Origin: Penelope pileata
Taxonomy: Eukaryota > Chordata > Aves > Galliformes > Cracidae
Reading direction: 5' to 3'
Assembly (NCBI GenBank): GCA_013396635.1
Contig: WBMW01005031.1
Coordinates: 62,001 to 126,000 of the forward strand
DNA: 64,000 bases
The notes below the pieces were generated by a model that was not told the DNA's origin, made no database searches, and worked only from the letters and a program-made list of their open reading frames with translations. Position numbers and translations under genes: made by a program. Within the stretch, counting starts at the first letter, position 1. Every line of letters starts with the position of its first letter. This document shows positions 1 to 12,800 of this stretch, in pieces.

Positions 1-3000
1 CAATGGTTATGGAAGCTGTAAAAACCTCTCCGAATGATTGTGAGTTTAAGCTATTTAAACAGGTGGTGGTAGTGTTAGGTAGAATAAAGAGGCAGTAAAT
101 CTACCTCTTAGATCAGGAAACCCAGAGGGCTGCTGATAGGAAGAGGTGCCAGACTTGTGGGCAAGAACTGGCTCAGGATACTCTGATTTGTAGTAGCCTT
201 GCAACCTACAGTAACCTTTCTTTAGAAGATCTGAGATGCTTTGCAAACACTGGCTAAGCCTCTCAGCTCTCTGGGAGGTAAGAAATGGTTACAGGGATTA
301 CTTTACCGCTGTTAAAATGAAAATCTTTTGGGTGAGTAAAGGCTGCTGTACAGAAATGTTGAAACTGTATAATAATCCAGAAGAGGAAGAGTTTTCCTCT
401 GCCTGATTGAAAGAGCAGAGAAAACGTAACTAGAAAATAGAGGGAGAGGGGTTTTGAGCTGGACAACAGATTAGAATTGCATACTTATGGATAAATGTCA
501 CAATAGATCTTTCACACCTTTACGTTGATGTAGGCTTTGAAAGTTTCACAACAAAATCAAGCACTGGGTTTCCATTTAAACAGTAATTTCTTATGGGGAA
601 TTCCCCCTAATGAAATGAGACCATCCTTTCTCTTAGCACCATGTTTCCCTTTAGGAAGCTGCTGTCTTCCTACTGACTCACTTAGGTCCTGTTTAAATGG
701 ATTTTATCTGTTTCTGGATGAAGGTGGCATGGCTGCATGCCAGTGCATATACTGATGCTACCATGCATTGCTATGCTGCTGTAGTTGAACTTACTCAGTC
801 TTAAAAGCTGTAATAAAAGCTCCTGTAAACATTAGTCTGAGAAATCTAGAAGAGTGAGGGAATCAGTTTAACTAATAAAAATTACAATTCAAATGATTTT
901 GGAGGTACAAAGATTTGTAGCATTTCATCACATTTCTACATTTTGAAATGTAGGACAGAATGTTCCAGTTAATCTAATTCTCTGCATACTGAAACGAGTT
1001 CATTTTACTACTTTCTACAAAATAAGAATACTAATAAAAACAATGCTTACTCATTTAACAGGAATATTGGAAAGTTTTAATACCCAATTTTTCCAAGCAG
1101 ATTCAATAATCTCTACTTATGCATAGAATTGTCTTGACGTCTGCTTGCAGTCCACAATGGTAAGTTTAAAGTGATTTCTGTCCATTCAACCCTTATTTAA
1201 TGTTGTGAGGTGTTTTGAGAATCTGAGTGGGAGACAATCATAGAACCACAGAATGGCTTATAATGGTGTTGTCACTAGTAACAGACCTCACATGAAGAAG
1301 TTAAAAGAAAGATACTTTGCAGCAGAATTAAAACAGTCTGAAATGTCTCTGAGGCCTCTAATGATATAAAGTCAGAATCTGTTCCCAGCTTTGTACTGCA
1401 TCCCCTTTCTCTTGTACCTCCTAGCATCTCGTTCAGTGCTGCTGTCTTCTGGAGATAAAAGATCTATTGCATCTTTCTCTTTTTTCAAAAACAGCGTTGT
1501 CTTATGCAGGTGTTTTAAAATGTTGCTATAATAAAGGCCATGTAAGTAACAAGACAGGCTGTGTGAAGTTGGTTTAAGTATGTCCCTTGTACTCAAAATA
1601 TGCTGGGACGTTCTGTGGTCCAGTCCAGCAAAACACTGAAAGAAAGGATACATCTAAATTCTTGAGTGATCCACCAACTTTCAGAATGATCTCTGTCTTA
1701 ACAAGCTTAAGTACATGCTCATATCCTTTGGGAATTTGAAGGTGGCATTGTTAGAAATCGGTTATAAATGCAAATGAAATCATCTAAGTTCTTCTATGAT
1801 CTGTATCCTTTTAAATTTACCCTCAGTCTGTTGTTTGAGCTTTAGTAGTGTGATTGAAAAAAGAATTTGCTCTCAGTACTTGTTTGGCAGCTTCTCTCTA
1901 TTGTAATGCTCCTAGAACTTCAGGCCTTCTGTGAACACCTCTGCACAGTGAGAAGCAGCTATTTGCACTGCTCACTTCCCTTCTGTAAGTTGTTGACCAT
2001 CTCAACTTAAACTCAGCATCTTCCTGTAGAGTTAGAAAGGACATCTATGTGGAACATTTGAAGGATAGGTCTTTTTCTGTTATTTGAACTGGTATAACAT
2101 GCCATATGTATTGACTGATGTGCTGATAATGGTATGAATGTGCCATAACAAAGACATTAATTCCCAGCTTTTTTTAAAAAAAAAGAAAGAAAATGTTGCC
2201 AGTTTGCTGAAGATGGCAGTTTTATCTGATTCCTTGAAAGTAGGAGAACTCAAGAATATGAGACTATGAAGTACACAAAGCTGTAGATATCAGAAGAAAA
2301 ATGACTAATTTGTCATCATCTCCTGGCTTCTAGCCCAGCACTTTGCTTTTTAAAGGGATAATTGAGGGGTAATTGCTTTTATCTCCGATCTGGAGCCAAA
2401 GCCATGTGGAACTGAGAAGAATGGCCAAAACAAATTGGGAAATAATTGGAGGTGCTGGAGAGTATGCTAACTATAGACAAGATGATCACTATATATAAGC
2501 ATAACATGTCTAAAAAGCATTTTAGAGCATTAGTGCATAGACTTTTGCCTAATTATATGGACAGGTTTTCAAGGAGACAGCAAGGTACTTCTTTGATGTT
2601 GAGGACTTTTCTTCCAACCACACGTCACGTTCCCACTGTAAAATACCAAGGCCCAGGAGTGTGGAATTAGGTCGATATGAAGTAGTTATTCCACCTGAGC
2701 TTAGCAGGGAAGAAAAATGTGCTGCTTCTTTTTTCCCTCAGAAACTTCCCCTGAATCGTCATGCAGCTGCTCCTATGGCTGCTTCCCATCTGTATAACAC
2801 AGCAGTGATCTTCCTGTCACTATGTCAGCGTCTACGGGAGATTTCCTCACCCCCATGCCCTCTGCTCTTTTTCTCCATGCTCAGAGGATTTTTCTGCTCA
2901 CCGCTCTGTACAGGGTAAGCCCATGGGGCTTTCAGAGCATTAGTGATAGGATGTTGTGGCATGTGCCCTGGATTAAGCTAGCCCTTTGCAGCTCTGGCTC

Positions 3001-3167
3001 TTCCTTTCTGCTTGTCTGCCTTTGTTTCCTATTGCATAACCTGCTCCCTCTGCCAGAACAGCTTCCCTCAGTCCTGGCTGCTCAGCCCATTTCCATTTCC
3101 CCATGCCCCAGAGCTGTCTCTGCACTTTAGTGTGTGATGTCCTCCCTTTATCAACTGCTTCTTCTCT
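1..3167. other. Non-coding stretch, no gene seen
   Basis: AT-rich intronic sequence. A short scrap at about 1237-1262 (tcatagaaccacagaatggc) looks like the end of an antisense CR1. A 74-codon + frame at 2446-2670 has no recognised similarity. A T7/A9 run junction sits at 2169-2184. Confidence 0.6.
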
Positions 3168-3358
3168 GAAAGAGTGGTCAGGCTGGAACAGGCTGCCCAG
3201 GGAGGCGGTGGAGTCACCATCCCTGGAGGTGTTCAAGAAACGTGGAGATGTGGTACTAAGGGACGTGGTTTAGTGGCCAATATTGGTGATAGTGGGACGG
3301 TTGGACTAGATGATCTTAGAGGTCTTTTCCAACTTTAATGATGTAATGATTCTACGAA
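3168..3358 (+). mobile_element. CR1 LINE 3' fragment, sense
   Basis: The stretch reads like the last ~190 bp of a chicken-repeat-1 element: 'ggctggaacaggctgcccag', then a 'catccctggaggtgttcaag' block, then 'ggttggactagatgatctta', and it finishes in a degenerate ATTCTATG-type tail (atgattctacgaa). It is 5'-truncated, as most CR1 copies are, and carries only the end of ORF2 plus the 3' UTR. Confidence 0.9.
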
Positions 3359-4697
3359 GTGCAGGACTCCTGCAGTGTGATAATATAACGTGAGTCTTAA
3401 TACTGGAAAAGTTCTTGTGGATGAAGTGACCGTGATGTGATTGTTTCGGGATCCAGAACTGATCCTGCTGATACTTGTGCTCCTAAAATTCTCGTGCTCT
3501 GTCACTTCTGGTGGTGTTGGAGATCATTCATAAAAATAAGCAGAACACGGGGTACTTGTCCTTAGGAAAGGTTACAATCTATCACCTAGAATGGCAATTT
3601 GCAATCTGCCTGCTCAGGAGGTAAGGTGAAGGTCTGCTGATGAGGAAATGAGCAGGACTGAACTTTGACTTGTCCTATCTGTCCTTGGCCTGGGAAGATA
3701 AGCTGTGATGTTTTCTTGTCCATCCTACCTTCGTTTGCATGAGTTTTGGTTTTGTCAGACTGCTGTCAGCCTATGGGATTAGGTGCCTCGTAAATGACAG
3801 AACTGTGGTCTGTGTTGTAGGGACTTTGCACAAGGAATCAGGTCTTGATTTTCCCTTGCAAACTGTCCTGCATGCCTTTATATCTGTTAAGAGACTCCTG
3901 GGAAGGAAGTAGCAAACAATTTTATGTACCATATAGGAACAGTATTAGAATTGAGCAATCCATTACTTATTTATGGATACGAAGGAACAACCTTGCCTGG
4001 ATTTGAAGTCCCCAAGAGTGTGCCTCAGTCTGTCAGATTTTTTTTTGTCTTTAGGCTAGAGTAAATTCCAAGGAAGGGTTGTGGCATTTTTTTTTCTTGG
4101 TGGAGAATGCAGCTGCGGTCTGTCAAAGTCCATCCTGGAGATTAATGGCTTTTCACTGACACTTACTGTACAAAAAAGGTTTTCTAGCCGTGAGTGAAAG
4201 TATGGCAGAAAATGCAGACTAGTGATCCATTCAGTTTAGCAGCCCTTCAGTGTGAGCCTTTACTAGAGGCGTTGTTGGTCGCTGCAAGAATTCCCCCAAT
4301 GTAGAAAGCTTTGCACAGGGGCAGTTTCCTTCTAACCCCAGGTGGAAATCTTCCAGAAGCTTTTGGTTAACTGCTCTGCTTCATTCTCTCTGTGGTACAG
4401 TTTGGCAGCAAGCACAACACCCGTGTGGGCACCAACGTTACTTCTTTTTCACTTGGGAAAGTTTTTCCCTGTTGTTTAATGTATAATTGTATTTTTGGGG
4501 TGCTTGAGATAAAACACTTCAGATTCCCATTCTCCAGAATACTGTGCAGTTTTTCTTTCCTTCAGGTCTTTCCTTTTAGGAAATATGTGTCTTATATTAC
4601 ATTGTGCTTCTTGGATTGTTGTATAGGCAGATAACCTTTCAACTAGCAGTAAGGAAGATATGTGTGTTTTCTTAATGTAAGTAGGTAAATGGTGTCA
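3359..4697. other. Non-coding stretch, nothing recognised
   Basis: Unique-looking intronic DNA with T-runs near 4038 and 4089. No repeat family, RNA gene or credible ORF was recognised. Confidence 0.55.
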
Positions 4698-5210
4698 CAT
4701 AGAATCATAGAATCATAGAATGGTTCAGGTTGGAAGGGACCTTAGAGATCATCTTGTTCCAACCCCCCTGCCATGGGCAAGGACACCTCCCACTAGACCA
4801 GGTTGCCCAAAGCCCCATCCAGCCTGGCTTTGAATACTTCCAGGGGGAGGGGGCATCAACGACTTCTCTGGGCAACCTGTTCCAGTGTCTCACCACCCTC
4901 ACAGTGAAGAATTTCTTCCTTATATCCAGTCTAAATCTGCCCTCTTCCAGTTTATAACCATTGCCCCTTGTTCTGTCATTATCTATCCTTGTAAAAAGCC
5001 CCTCCCCAGCTTTCCTGTGGGCCCCTTCAGGTACTGGAAGGCTGCTATCAGGTCCCCCCGCAGCCTTCTCTTCTCCAGGCTGAAGAGTCCCAACTCTCTC
5101 AGCCTGTCCTCGTAGGGGAGGTGCTCCAGCCCTCTGATCATCCTCTTGGCCCTCCTCTGGACCCGCTCCAACAGCTCCACATCCTTCTTGTGATGGGGGC
5201 CCAACATATT
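4698..5210 (-). mobile_element. CR1 LINE 3' fragment, antisense, with readable ORF2 C-terminus
   Basis: On the + strand it opens with three catagaat-type units (the reversed 3' tail), followed by 'ggttggaagggacctt'. Read on the minus strand it gives an uninterrupted ORF2 C-terminal segment from about 5205 to 4983, including ELLERVQRRAKRMIRGLEHL and ELGLFSLEKRRLRGDL, ending at a stop. A frameshift separates this from the last block (VVRHWNRLPREVVDAPS, 4705-4902). The preserved frame suggests it is one of the younger copies here. It is 5'-truncated to about 510 bp, without the RT catalytic region. Confidence 0.95.
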
Positions 5211-5957
5211 AAAGTATCTCTTCTTTGGCGATTTTATTGTTTTGAAAATGAAAAGACTGGTTGGGTTTTTGTGTAGGGCTTTTCCAAAGATAAGAAAAAA
5301 ATGCATTTTATGCATTACAACCTTCAATGAATGCCAAAAGATTGGTTGTTCTTTTTTTAACCTACATTTAAGCCTCAATAATCGTAATGAAAGAATTACT
5401 TCCAGCATTTAGAGGCAGCATTGAGGAGCCCACTGCTGGAATCCCGTTTGGTTCTGAAGGCTGTTCTTCAAAGAAGCTGTGTGGAAAATGTGAATTTGGA
5501 AATAGTTTCAAAATCTGGAAAAATACGACCTATAATGAAAGATTTAAGCTCTTTTATATTTACCCCCAAACCACCCTGACTATAGTCTGTAATCTTACAA
5601 AGTGGGAAGAAATCTATGGTATTATTTCCTGGCCGGAATTTTGACTCTAAGAAGAACACAGTGCGGTGAGGGGAAAGGAGCTATGTTAAGCAGCAGGCTT
5701 TTGTCACCTAGCTTTATTTCTCAACTTTTGCAGTTCTTGGAGGAAAAAGAAACCCATTAGGTGGCAGCAGAGGCTTTCCTGAGCCCGAGCCGTTACTCGT
5801 TCACCTGCTGTGCTCTGCTCAGCTGCTGCCCTGCAGTAACTCATTCCTTGAGTGGGTTTAGAAGTGCTGGTGCTGTAGCATCCCTCTCTTGCACTTAGTA
5901 ACACTAAAATATAGATGGAGGATTAAGGTTAATAGTGGAGAAAGAATTAGTATTATC

Positions 5958-6195
5958 AGATCATAGATTTTTAAAGCTGTTTGGGACCAACATGACCTAC
6001 CAGTTTGGCTTCCAACATAGCACACGTCGTTGCATTTCATCCAATTATTCTTGCATGGAGCTGGTATGTTGTGGCTGAACTAGTGAGCATTGTTCAGAGC
6101 GAAATCCAAGCTGGGTTTAAAGCTAGCTTGCTGAGTAACTGTCTTCAGTGCGTTCCCATGGAACAGTCTTACACCGACAGCTTGCACCTGAACAG
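5958..6195 (-). mobile_element. Old CR1/L3-like LINE 3' fragment, antisense
   Basis: The order of phrases 'atcatagatttttaaagc', 'gggaccaacatgacctacc' and 'gcatttcatccaattattc' followed by 'ttgtggctgaactagtgagc' matches, at a decayed level, the antisense 3' end of an old amniote CR1/L3-type LINE familiar from turtle, crocodilian and bird genomes. This is recognised from memory, with no alignment. The + frame at 6005-6340 runs through it and is not a gene. Confidence 0.6.
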
Positions 6196-6589
6196 AAGGT
6201 CATGCTCTGGACAGTTCTGTTTTTGCCAGAAAACCACAATTTTTAATTCTCATGTTTCAGTAGGTGGTTATCACATGGTGTCTGTTTTCAAGGACATACA
6301 TACACATGTATGTATACATATTTATACTTTTTTTTCTTAGGAATTTCCTAACAAAGTGGGTAGTTTTCTTCCCCAGAGGTCATTATGAGTTAGGAAGGTT
6401 TGGAGTTACCTGGCTGCTTACCTCACGTACGCGTAGTCACTATAAATTTCTCTGTGTCTTAGACCTCATAAATTCTCAGCAGTTTGCAAGATAGATCATA
6501 AGTGGGATTTAAATGCAGTGTAGACCTTTTTGCAGACCCTCTGCACACCAGTGATGTTAACCTTGAGAGAAGGAGCGAGCTTACAGCTG

Positions 6590-6705
6590 TAAGTTATAGG
6601 CTTGAAATTGCTGGGTGAGGTTCTTTGGCCTCTACTATGCATGAGATCAGAATAGATGATCCTAATGGTCTGTTCCAGCTTCAAAACACTGTGAAGTACT
6701 GCAGA
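6590..6705 (+). mobile_element. Old CR1/L3-like LINE 3' end, sense
   Basis: The stretch around 'ggttctttggcctctactat' and 'gaatagatgatcctaatggt' resembles the ancestral '...tcagactagatgatcataatggtcc' 3' end of old amniote CR1/L3 elements. It lies 400 bp from an antisense fragment of the same type, in opposite orientation, and both are strongly diverged. Confidence 0.55.
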
Positions 6706-7875
6706 GGTCTTGTGTGGGCTCTTTAGCACAGAGATAAATCAACCTCTTTGAACAAAAGCCAGAGAGGAATATTTTATCTGAATAATTTACTGTATGAAAA
6801 TATTCTCTGCAGTATATTAATCTGTCATTTTCTTATCATCGTATTTCTGCCACAGAAATATGGCAATAAGAAAATACAGCTAGATCCTGTTTAAATGTAG
6901 AGGCATACTGTATATATAGAAAACTGTGTGGGCTTTGAAAGCATTCTGAAAGCCTTAATTTTTATCAATTTGAGTAGATCAGTATTTAGCTTTCAGTGAT
7001 CTAATTGTCTGCCTAAGTAACTAGCAAAGGAGGAAGAACCCACAAAAGTTTTAAAAAATAAATAAATATGGGGTTGGCAGCATTCAGCAGGATCAAGTGA
7101 ATAAAGCAGTTGTGCTTCTTTTCTCAATCCTTTCCATTAGGGAAAGATTTATCTGGATTAAAAGTAAGCATTGTGCTGATGTGTTCTCTGTGCTTGGTCA
7201 AAGCACTAAGGAAGCCCTTACATAGACATGATCATTCCGAAACCATCACCCTCATCCCCTACCAAGAGACCTGGGCACTCACCTCTGTTTTCTCTTTTAT
7301 TTTCATTTCTTTTCCTGTCTCTTCTCTGCTCATCTTTTCAAGAATTCAAGAACTTGCGGCTATGTTTTACAACCTTGCTTTTTTGGTACTCACAAATAAC
7401 TTTTCTATCAAAGCAGCTAGAATTAATAGGAGTTTTTTTAATTCTTTCAGATACAAATAATTCAAAAAAGAAAACTTAATAATTCACTCTGATTGATTTC
7501 CAGGTTCCGTGATGTATTTCCACTTACACCAGTATTATATAGCATACTGACATTCTAGTGAAGAATGATTATAATATGTACTGATTAAATTCCAAGAATT
7601 TAAATGGGAATGTGTGCTTCATCAGTCAGAATCACACACAGGACTTGCATTTTTCTTATGACTGCTGACAGTGAGACCTATGACAAATTTCAGTCTTTGA
7701 AGGGCAGGCAGAAGTTTGTCTGAACTGTAGGTTTGCAATACACTTTAATTTGGATAGATTTTTTGTTTCCCTTTTTCTCTTTCCCATTTATCTCAAGAAG
7801 AACAAGGAGCTCGTAATAGCATTGCATGAAAGAGGCAAAACAACTGTGATGCTCCAAGTTTGATTTTGCTGAGGC
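6706..7875. other. Non-coding stretch, nothing recognised
   Basis: AT-rich intron. The 116-codon + frame at 7110-7460 is hydrophobic and pyrimidine-driven, has no recognisable domain, and is overlapped by another frame; it is treated as chance. Confidence 0.5.
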
Positions 7876-8008
7876 CTTGAGGCTAGGAACAACTGTGCTC
7901 TCAAACTGGTGTTGCCACTATGTGGCCTTGGGCAAGTCATTCAGGTTCACTAGGCATCAGTTTCCCTCTTTAAAAAGAGATGTCAGGAGTGTTTTGAGAT
8001 GTAGTAAT
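7876..8008 (+). repeat. MIR-like (CORE-type) SINE remnant
   Basis: The run 'gttgccactatgtggccttg' followed by 'ggcaagtcattcaggttcac' and 'catcagtttccctctttaaa' follows the order of the MIR consensus core (gtg-acc-ttgggcaagtca ... cctcagtttcc ... tgtaaaatg). It is diverged and has no clear ends. Family assignment is by pattern recognition only; an L3 or other SINE sharing the same core is possible. Confidence 0.6.
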
Positions 8009-8408
8009 GTTCAAATATCGCATGCTCCCATGCAGATATTCACTTTTGTTGGTTCTTGTGTCTTGTGTGCTTGTGGAAATTATGTTGCAAGAATCTAGAA
8101 AGGATTTCAGTTGTCTGTGAAGGGGGTAGGTGGTTGGAAAAGGTAAGAGTTATGTAGCCAGCAAAAATTATGTTTGCAGGGGGAAAAAAAGACAGCAGAA
8201 GCCAACAGCCCAGCAAAGATGTCACCTTTACTTTTTGTGAATTAACAGATAAGTATTGCATCTCCAATATGGCATCTCTGCAATGTGCATAGAAGACTAA
8301 GTGAAGATTTGCACTTAGGTTAATTTTTTGAGTGGACACTTCAGCCATGTCTGTGGCAGGACAGTTTGACTTTTCCATAGTGGATCAATAAATAATACAG
8401 TATGAAGA

Positions 8409-8438
8409 CAGAAAATATCAGAAAAAATCAGAAAATAT
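8409..8438. repeat. Three direct 10-bp repeats
   Basis: Units cagaaaatat, cagaaaaaat and cagaaaatat lie head-to-tail without spacing. This is a short local tandem duplication. Confidence 0.8.
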
Positions 8439-8956
8439 CACTGATTCAAAAAATGTGAAACTGTTTATGGAAAAAAACCTTACCCCTGAAACCCGTGGTC
8501 CAGCAAAAAATCAGCTGAAGCGAAAGACAATCCATGTTATCTCTGAATACAGAGTTCAGCTCCAGTTGACAGAGAAACTTATATTTTCTTTCTTCATTAT
8601 CTTTGTTTCTGTTTTCAGCCACCAAGTTGTATGCTTTTGCTTGCTTATCAGAGTCCAATATGTTGAGAAATCTTCAGGATGGTAGTGGCAGGCCATGAGC
8701 AAGCCACCTTCAGCGTCTCTTCCTTAAACTAGCCAAGTTAAGCTGCTTTAGTCAGTCCTGATGTAAGTTATGCTTTCCAGCCTCTGAGTAATGTGTTGCT
8801 CTTTCTTTGAAATACTGAAAGAGCTTATTGAAGAAAAATGTAATTAGCAGGATTTAGTCTCACGCTTGTTGATCTAGAAAGAGCCTTTCCCTAAATGATA
8901 CCGTACGTGCCATGTAAAGGACACATCTGCAAAGTTGTCAACATACAATCAGCCCC

Positions 8957-8994
8957 TTCTTTTTCTTTTTTTTTTTTTTTTAAAAAAAAAGAAA
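8957..8994. repeat. T16/A9 homopolymer junction
   Basis: A pyrimidine run ending in sixteen T (8966-8981) abuts nine A (8982-8990), giving a self-complementary stretch. Similar T/A junctions occur at 2169-2184 and 24042-24059. Confidence 0.75.
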
Positions 8995-9686
8995 GAACAG
9001 TTCCTGTACCTCTTCTTCAGGCTTTGAACAAGGGTCTGGCATTCACCATGAGCATCACACAGCACAACTGCCTGTGCAGGGCACACCGGAGTAGCCAGGT
9101 AATCTGCCATCACTCACACTGTTGGCCCAGCCACGCTTTTAGGCAATGTTTGTGTTAGGTTAGTTCCCAAACTGTGCAGTACACAGCAGTTACTATTAAA
9201 GACTAGTAAGCTCATGTCTTACTTTTGTTGTTGTTTCAGGTTTTTGTTAATGGACCTCTCTTCCAGTAAAACCAGTAAGAAAAGGCCCATGAGTGATTAT
9301 AGAGGAGGATGTGAGAAAGCAGGAGGTGACCCCAAGAACTGTGATCAGCAGGCAGATCACTTGCTAATAGAGAGAGAGTCAAATGCAGGCTAGTGAAAAA
9401 GAGCAGAGATGGGGAAACTGTTTGCAAAGGAGGAAGAAGGGAGAGGAGCAAGTGGTAAAGAAATGTGTAATGAAGGAGAAGGGAGGTGAGAAAGCCACAG
9501 CAGAAGGATTAAGCAGGACTGTACACTGATCATGCTCCAGATGACAAAAGATATTTAAATGCTTTCCTAATGTTTCCCATGTAAGCAGCTTCTGTAGTTT
9601 CTACAAAGCTGTTATGCTTTTGCAAAATGGGAAGAGCAGTCTGGCATATAAATTGTAGGAGAACTGGTTCGTGTGGCTGCAAGTGA

Positions 9687-9812
9687 ATCACAGAATCACC
9701 GAATGGCTGAGTTGGAAGGGACCTCTGGAGGGCCTCTGGCCCAACCCCTGCTCAAGCAGGGACACCCAAAACAGGGGGCCCGGCACCATGTCTGAGCAGC
9801 TCTTGAATGAGA
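9687..9812 (-). mobile_element. CR1 LINE short 3' fragment, antisense
   Basis: Opens with 'aatcacagaatcaccgaatg', then 'gagttggaagggacctctgg' and 'ggcccaacccctgctcaagc', the standard antisense CR1 3' UTR order. Homology fades after 'ccggcaccatgtctgag'. About 125 bp long. Confidence 0.88.
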
Positions 9813-12800
9813 GGACATATTGGGTCTGTTTGATCAGTCCACAGTGGAGTTCTTGAAGATATGTACATGTGTGAACCTCTTTGCCTTTTTGACATTATCA
9901 ACAAATGCTATGGACTGTTCTGAAATCTGCATGTGCTGTAGCACTCAGTAGAAGGCGACAATGTCAAACTGCTCTGTAAATTACATATAATGAACTTTCT
10001 TATTAAAAAAGGCTTAACAAAAGAAGCCAGCTGGCTTAAGGAGAAGGTGGCAGATGAAAAGAACACAATTCAAAGAAGTGTTCACACATTAAGGAAGTAT
10101 TTTAACAGGCTTTCCCCAGACTGTAAGTGGGAATGGAATTATACATTGCGTGTAAATGTCAAGTGACAATAATATCTTGTGATTTAAATCAACCTTGCAA
10201 ACTTTTTCCTATTTTTTTAAGCAGATGAATAAAGTTTAACTTGTGATTTCCTTACTAATCATCTTAGTAAGCAGTGGGTGAGTAGACTTTTTCTATATGG
10301 GTAGATTAATGTGACATTTTCACACGACTTTTTTTTTTTAAGTTTATTACTTGTGGGAGTGGATCTAATTCACAGCTGCTTTTTGAGTGAACTGGGTATG
10401 CCATCACTCATTCAAATTCTGTATTTCTTCAGTATTTTTAGATTCATCTTTTATCCATTCTTTGTTGGAGGTGTATTGTCTGTCCCAGTGTCTCAAGGTA
10501 ATCTGTTCATTAAGAGACCTCTCTTCCACTGAACATACCTACTTCAGTACATGGATTTGGACCAGTCACATTTATAGAAAGCCAAATTAAAATTAAACAA
10601 AATTCAAAAGTTTTATCAATATAAAGGGAGGGAGGGGGACTCTGAACTAGTAGATCTCAGCCACACAAATCTCAAGCATAATGATATGGTTCTGGATTTA
10701 ATTTATTTTATCAGGACAATGTCTCATAGCTATGTGGTAGATTCCATTTATGTACTGAACACAGGAAGTCTTCCTGTATCTGATTACTGAACATTTCCAC
10801 AGTCAGTCTCAGTTTATATTCCTGTTTTTTCAAAACCACCCCTTTAAATGCCGCAAGGCCCCACAAAGTTATTACTTTTCTACTCTGGACAATACTAACA
10901 GGATTATCTAGAAAAATACTGAGAGATCATCATCTGTAGTGTATCTGTAGCCATGAAACAAATTCCTCTTTCCTCTCAAAATCATTGTGCACATGTGAGA
11001 GACCTGGGCAATACGAAGTTGCATTGCTCTTCTTTGCACAGTGATGTGCATTTTTCAGATGATGACAAAGCAGCAGCTCCTCATAGTAGGAGAAATTCTG
11101 GTATGGATTTGGTGAAAAATGAAATTCTAGCAATGGAAAGATTTAGCTTTGTCACTTACCAGTATGCAAGCAGCAGAATGAATGCCACATACCAGCGATT
11201 CATGCCAAAAAGGGGAGATGTGCCAATTCACAGAAGAGGCTTTATGCAAAGGAAGCCTGCTAAAGGCAGAATGAATTGCTGGTTTTCGTTACGCATGCAA
11301 TTTGTGACCAGACTTTGCCTTTGCCTCCTCTGTGTAAGAGGATTAGGTTGTGGGTTGTTTTTTGGTGTTTTTTTTTTCTTTTTTTTCCAAGTCATGTTGA
11401 GATTCTGAAAGCCCTGGCTTTGATGTTGCTGCATATTTGGCTCATCAAGAGTGCCATATCAACGTGTGATTCATTCTGAATTGGATGGTTTCTGTGGGGA
11501 GCATCATCTGACCTTTGCTTATGTGAGATGCTGGTGTTCTAGGCTCCTGTGGTCCAACCTTGTTTGTGTCCTGTTATCAACAGAAACTAGAAAATACCCA
11601 AAGCATGTGAATGTATCTACAGTTCCAAGAAACAATTAACTTTGGAGAGGATACTTGTTCTTACTTCTGCCAATCTTCCCAAGACAGCCATTTCTGATAT
11701 TCTAACAGATCAATGTTTCTGATATTAAAAACAAACCTTTCTACTGATAGCTGTATGTTATGAAACTGATTTTTCTCTTGTTTATTGCAGTGTATAGGCA
11801 GGCCAACGTCAGCACTGTGGTAAGATACATTACTGCCCTGTCCATAGGGCGCCTGCCAGCCAAATGTATCTAAATATTTGGGCATAAAACTGTGTGTTTT
11901 TTTCACCCTGAACTGTTTGTTGCTGCAGCAGGAGTACGGATGGTCCCTGCTGGGTAGCTGAAGTCCAGCCTTGTTCCGTCTGGGGCCACTTCTCTGGCTT
12001 CTGAACTCAGAACTGCCAGGGGCTGTTGAAGCAGAAGTAGAAAAACATAGAATGGGAGACTGTGTGGGCTCAGAGGAAAAAAAAGTTATGTTTGAAAGTC
12101 TCTAATCAAAATATTTGACATTTAAAAAGCAGACATTTTGGTATTTCTCCTCCCCCAGCTGTTTCACTTTAGGTCATTAATGTTAAAATTTTAGTGCTGG
12201 AAGAGCATTTGTGTGTGTCTGCACGGTGCTGTTGCAGTTGGTTGTGGAAGCTTAGTTTGAATGTTGTGTTCTTTCTGTGTGGATGGATGTCTGTGGGCAC
12301 CAAACTGAGCTGAAGTCAGTCAGTGCTGGATTGTCTGTCTTGAAGTGAGAGATTCTCTTGAAGTCAAGGATTTTCTTTGTCTTACATTCCCATTTGATAC
12401 ATATTCATCATATGTACTCATGCCCACTGTAGCCTGCTATTTGGGCTTTGTCTGTTTTAGAAAGAGCAGCTCAGAGTTTTAGCAGGACCAGTTTGTTGAA
12501 TCTCCCATGCTTCTCTGCATCCCAGCCCTATTTTCTGGCCAAGCCATTGACACTGCAGCGTGACTACAATTTCTTGTGGAGCGTGTTTCATTTGTGCAAT
12601 GAGATTTTGAAGCTGATGTATCTGCACCAGACTCAGATATTATGGTAGCTTGAGCTCAGAACCAAGATAGCTGCATTCACTGAAACATTATATCTGATTT
12701 CATAAGCTCTGATGAGGGCTTGGTCTCAGAACTAGGCTTCTTCCAGTTCTGGATGGAGATACAATGTGTCTGAGAATTTTGAAAGTCTTGGGTGAAAAAG

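Noticed and set aside
2446..2670. 74-codon + frame with basic residues, considered as a short retroelement or exon
   Set aside because: No matching family recalled and no splice sites in a consistent phase.
6005..6340. 111-codon + strand ORF
   Set aside because: It runs through an antisense old CR1/L3-like remnant and has no domain of its own.
10953..11408. 151-codon + strand ORF containing SGMDLVKNE, considered as the missing NSMCE2 N-terminal exon
   Set aside because: The surrounding residues do not match the family N-terminus and no suitable phase-1 donor context was evident; the frame ends in a T-run-derived poly-Phe.
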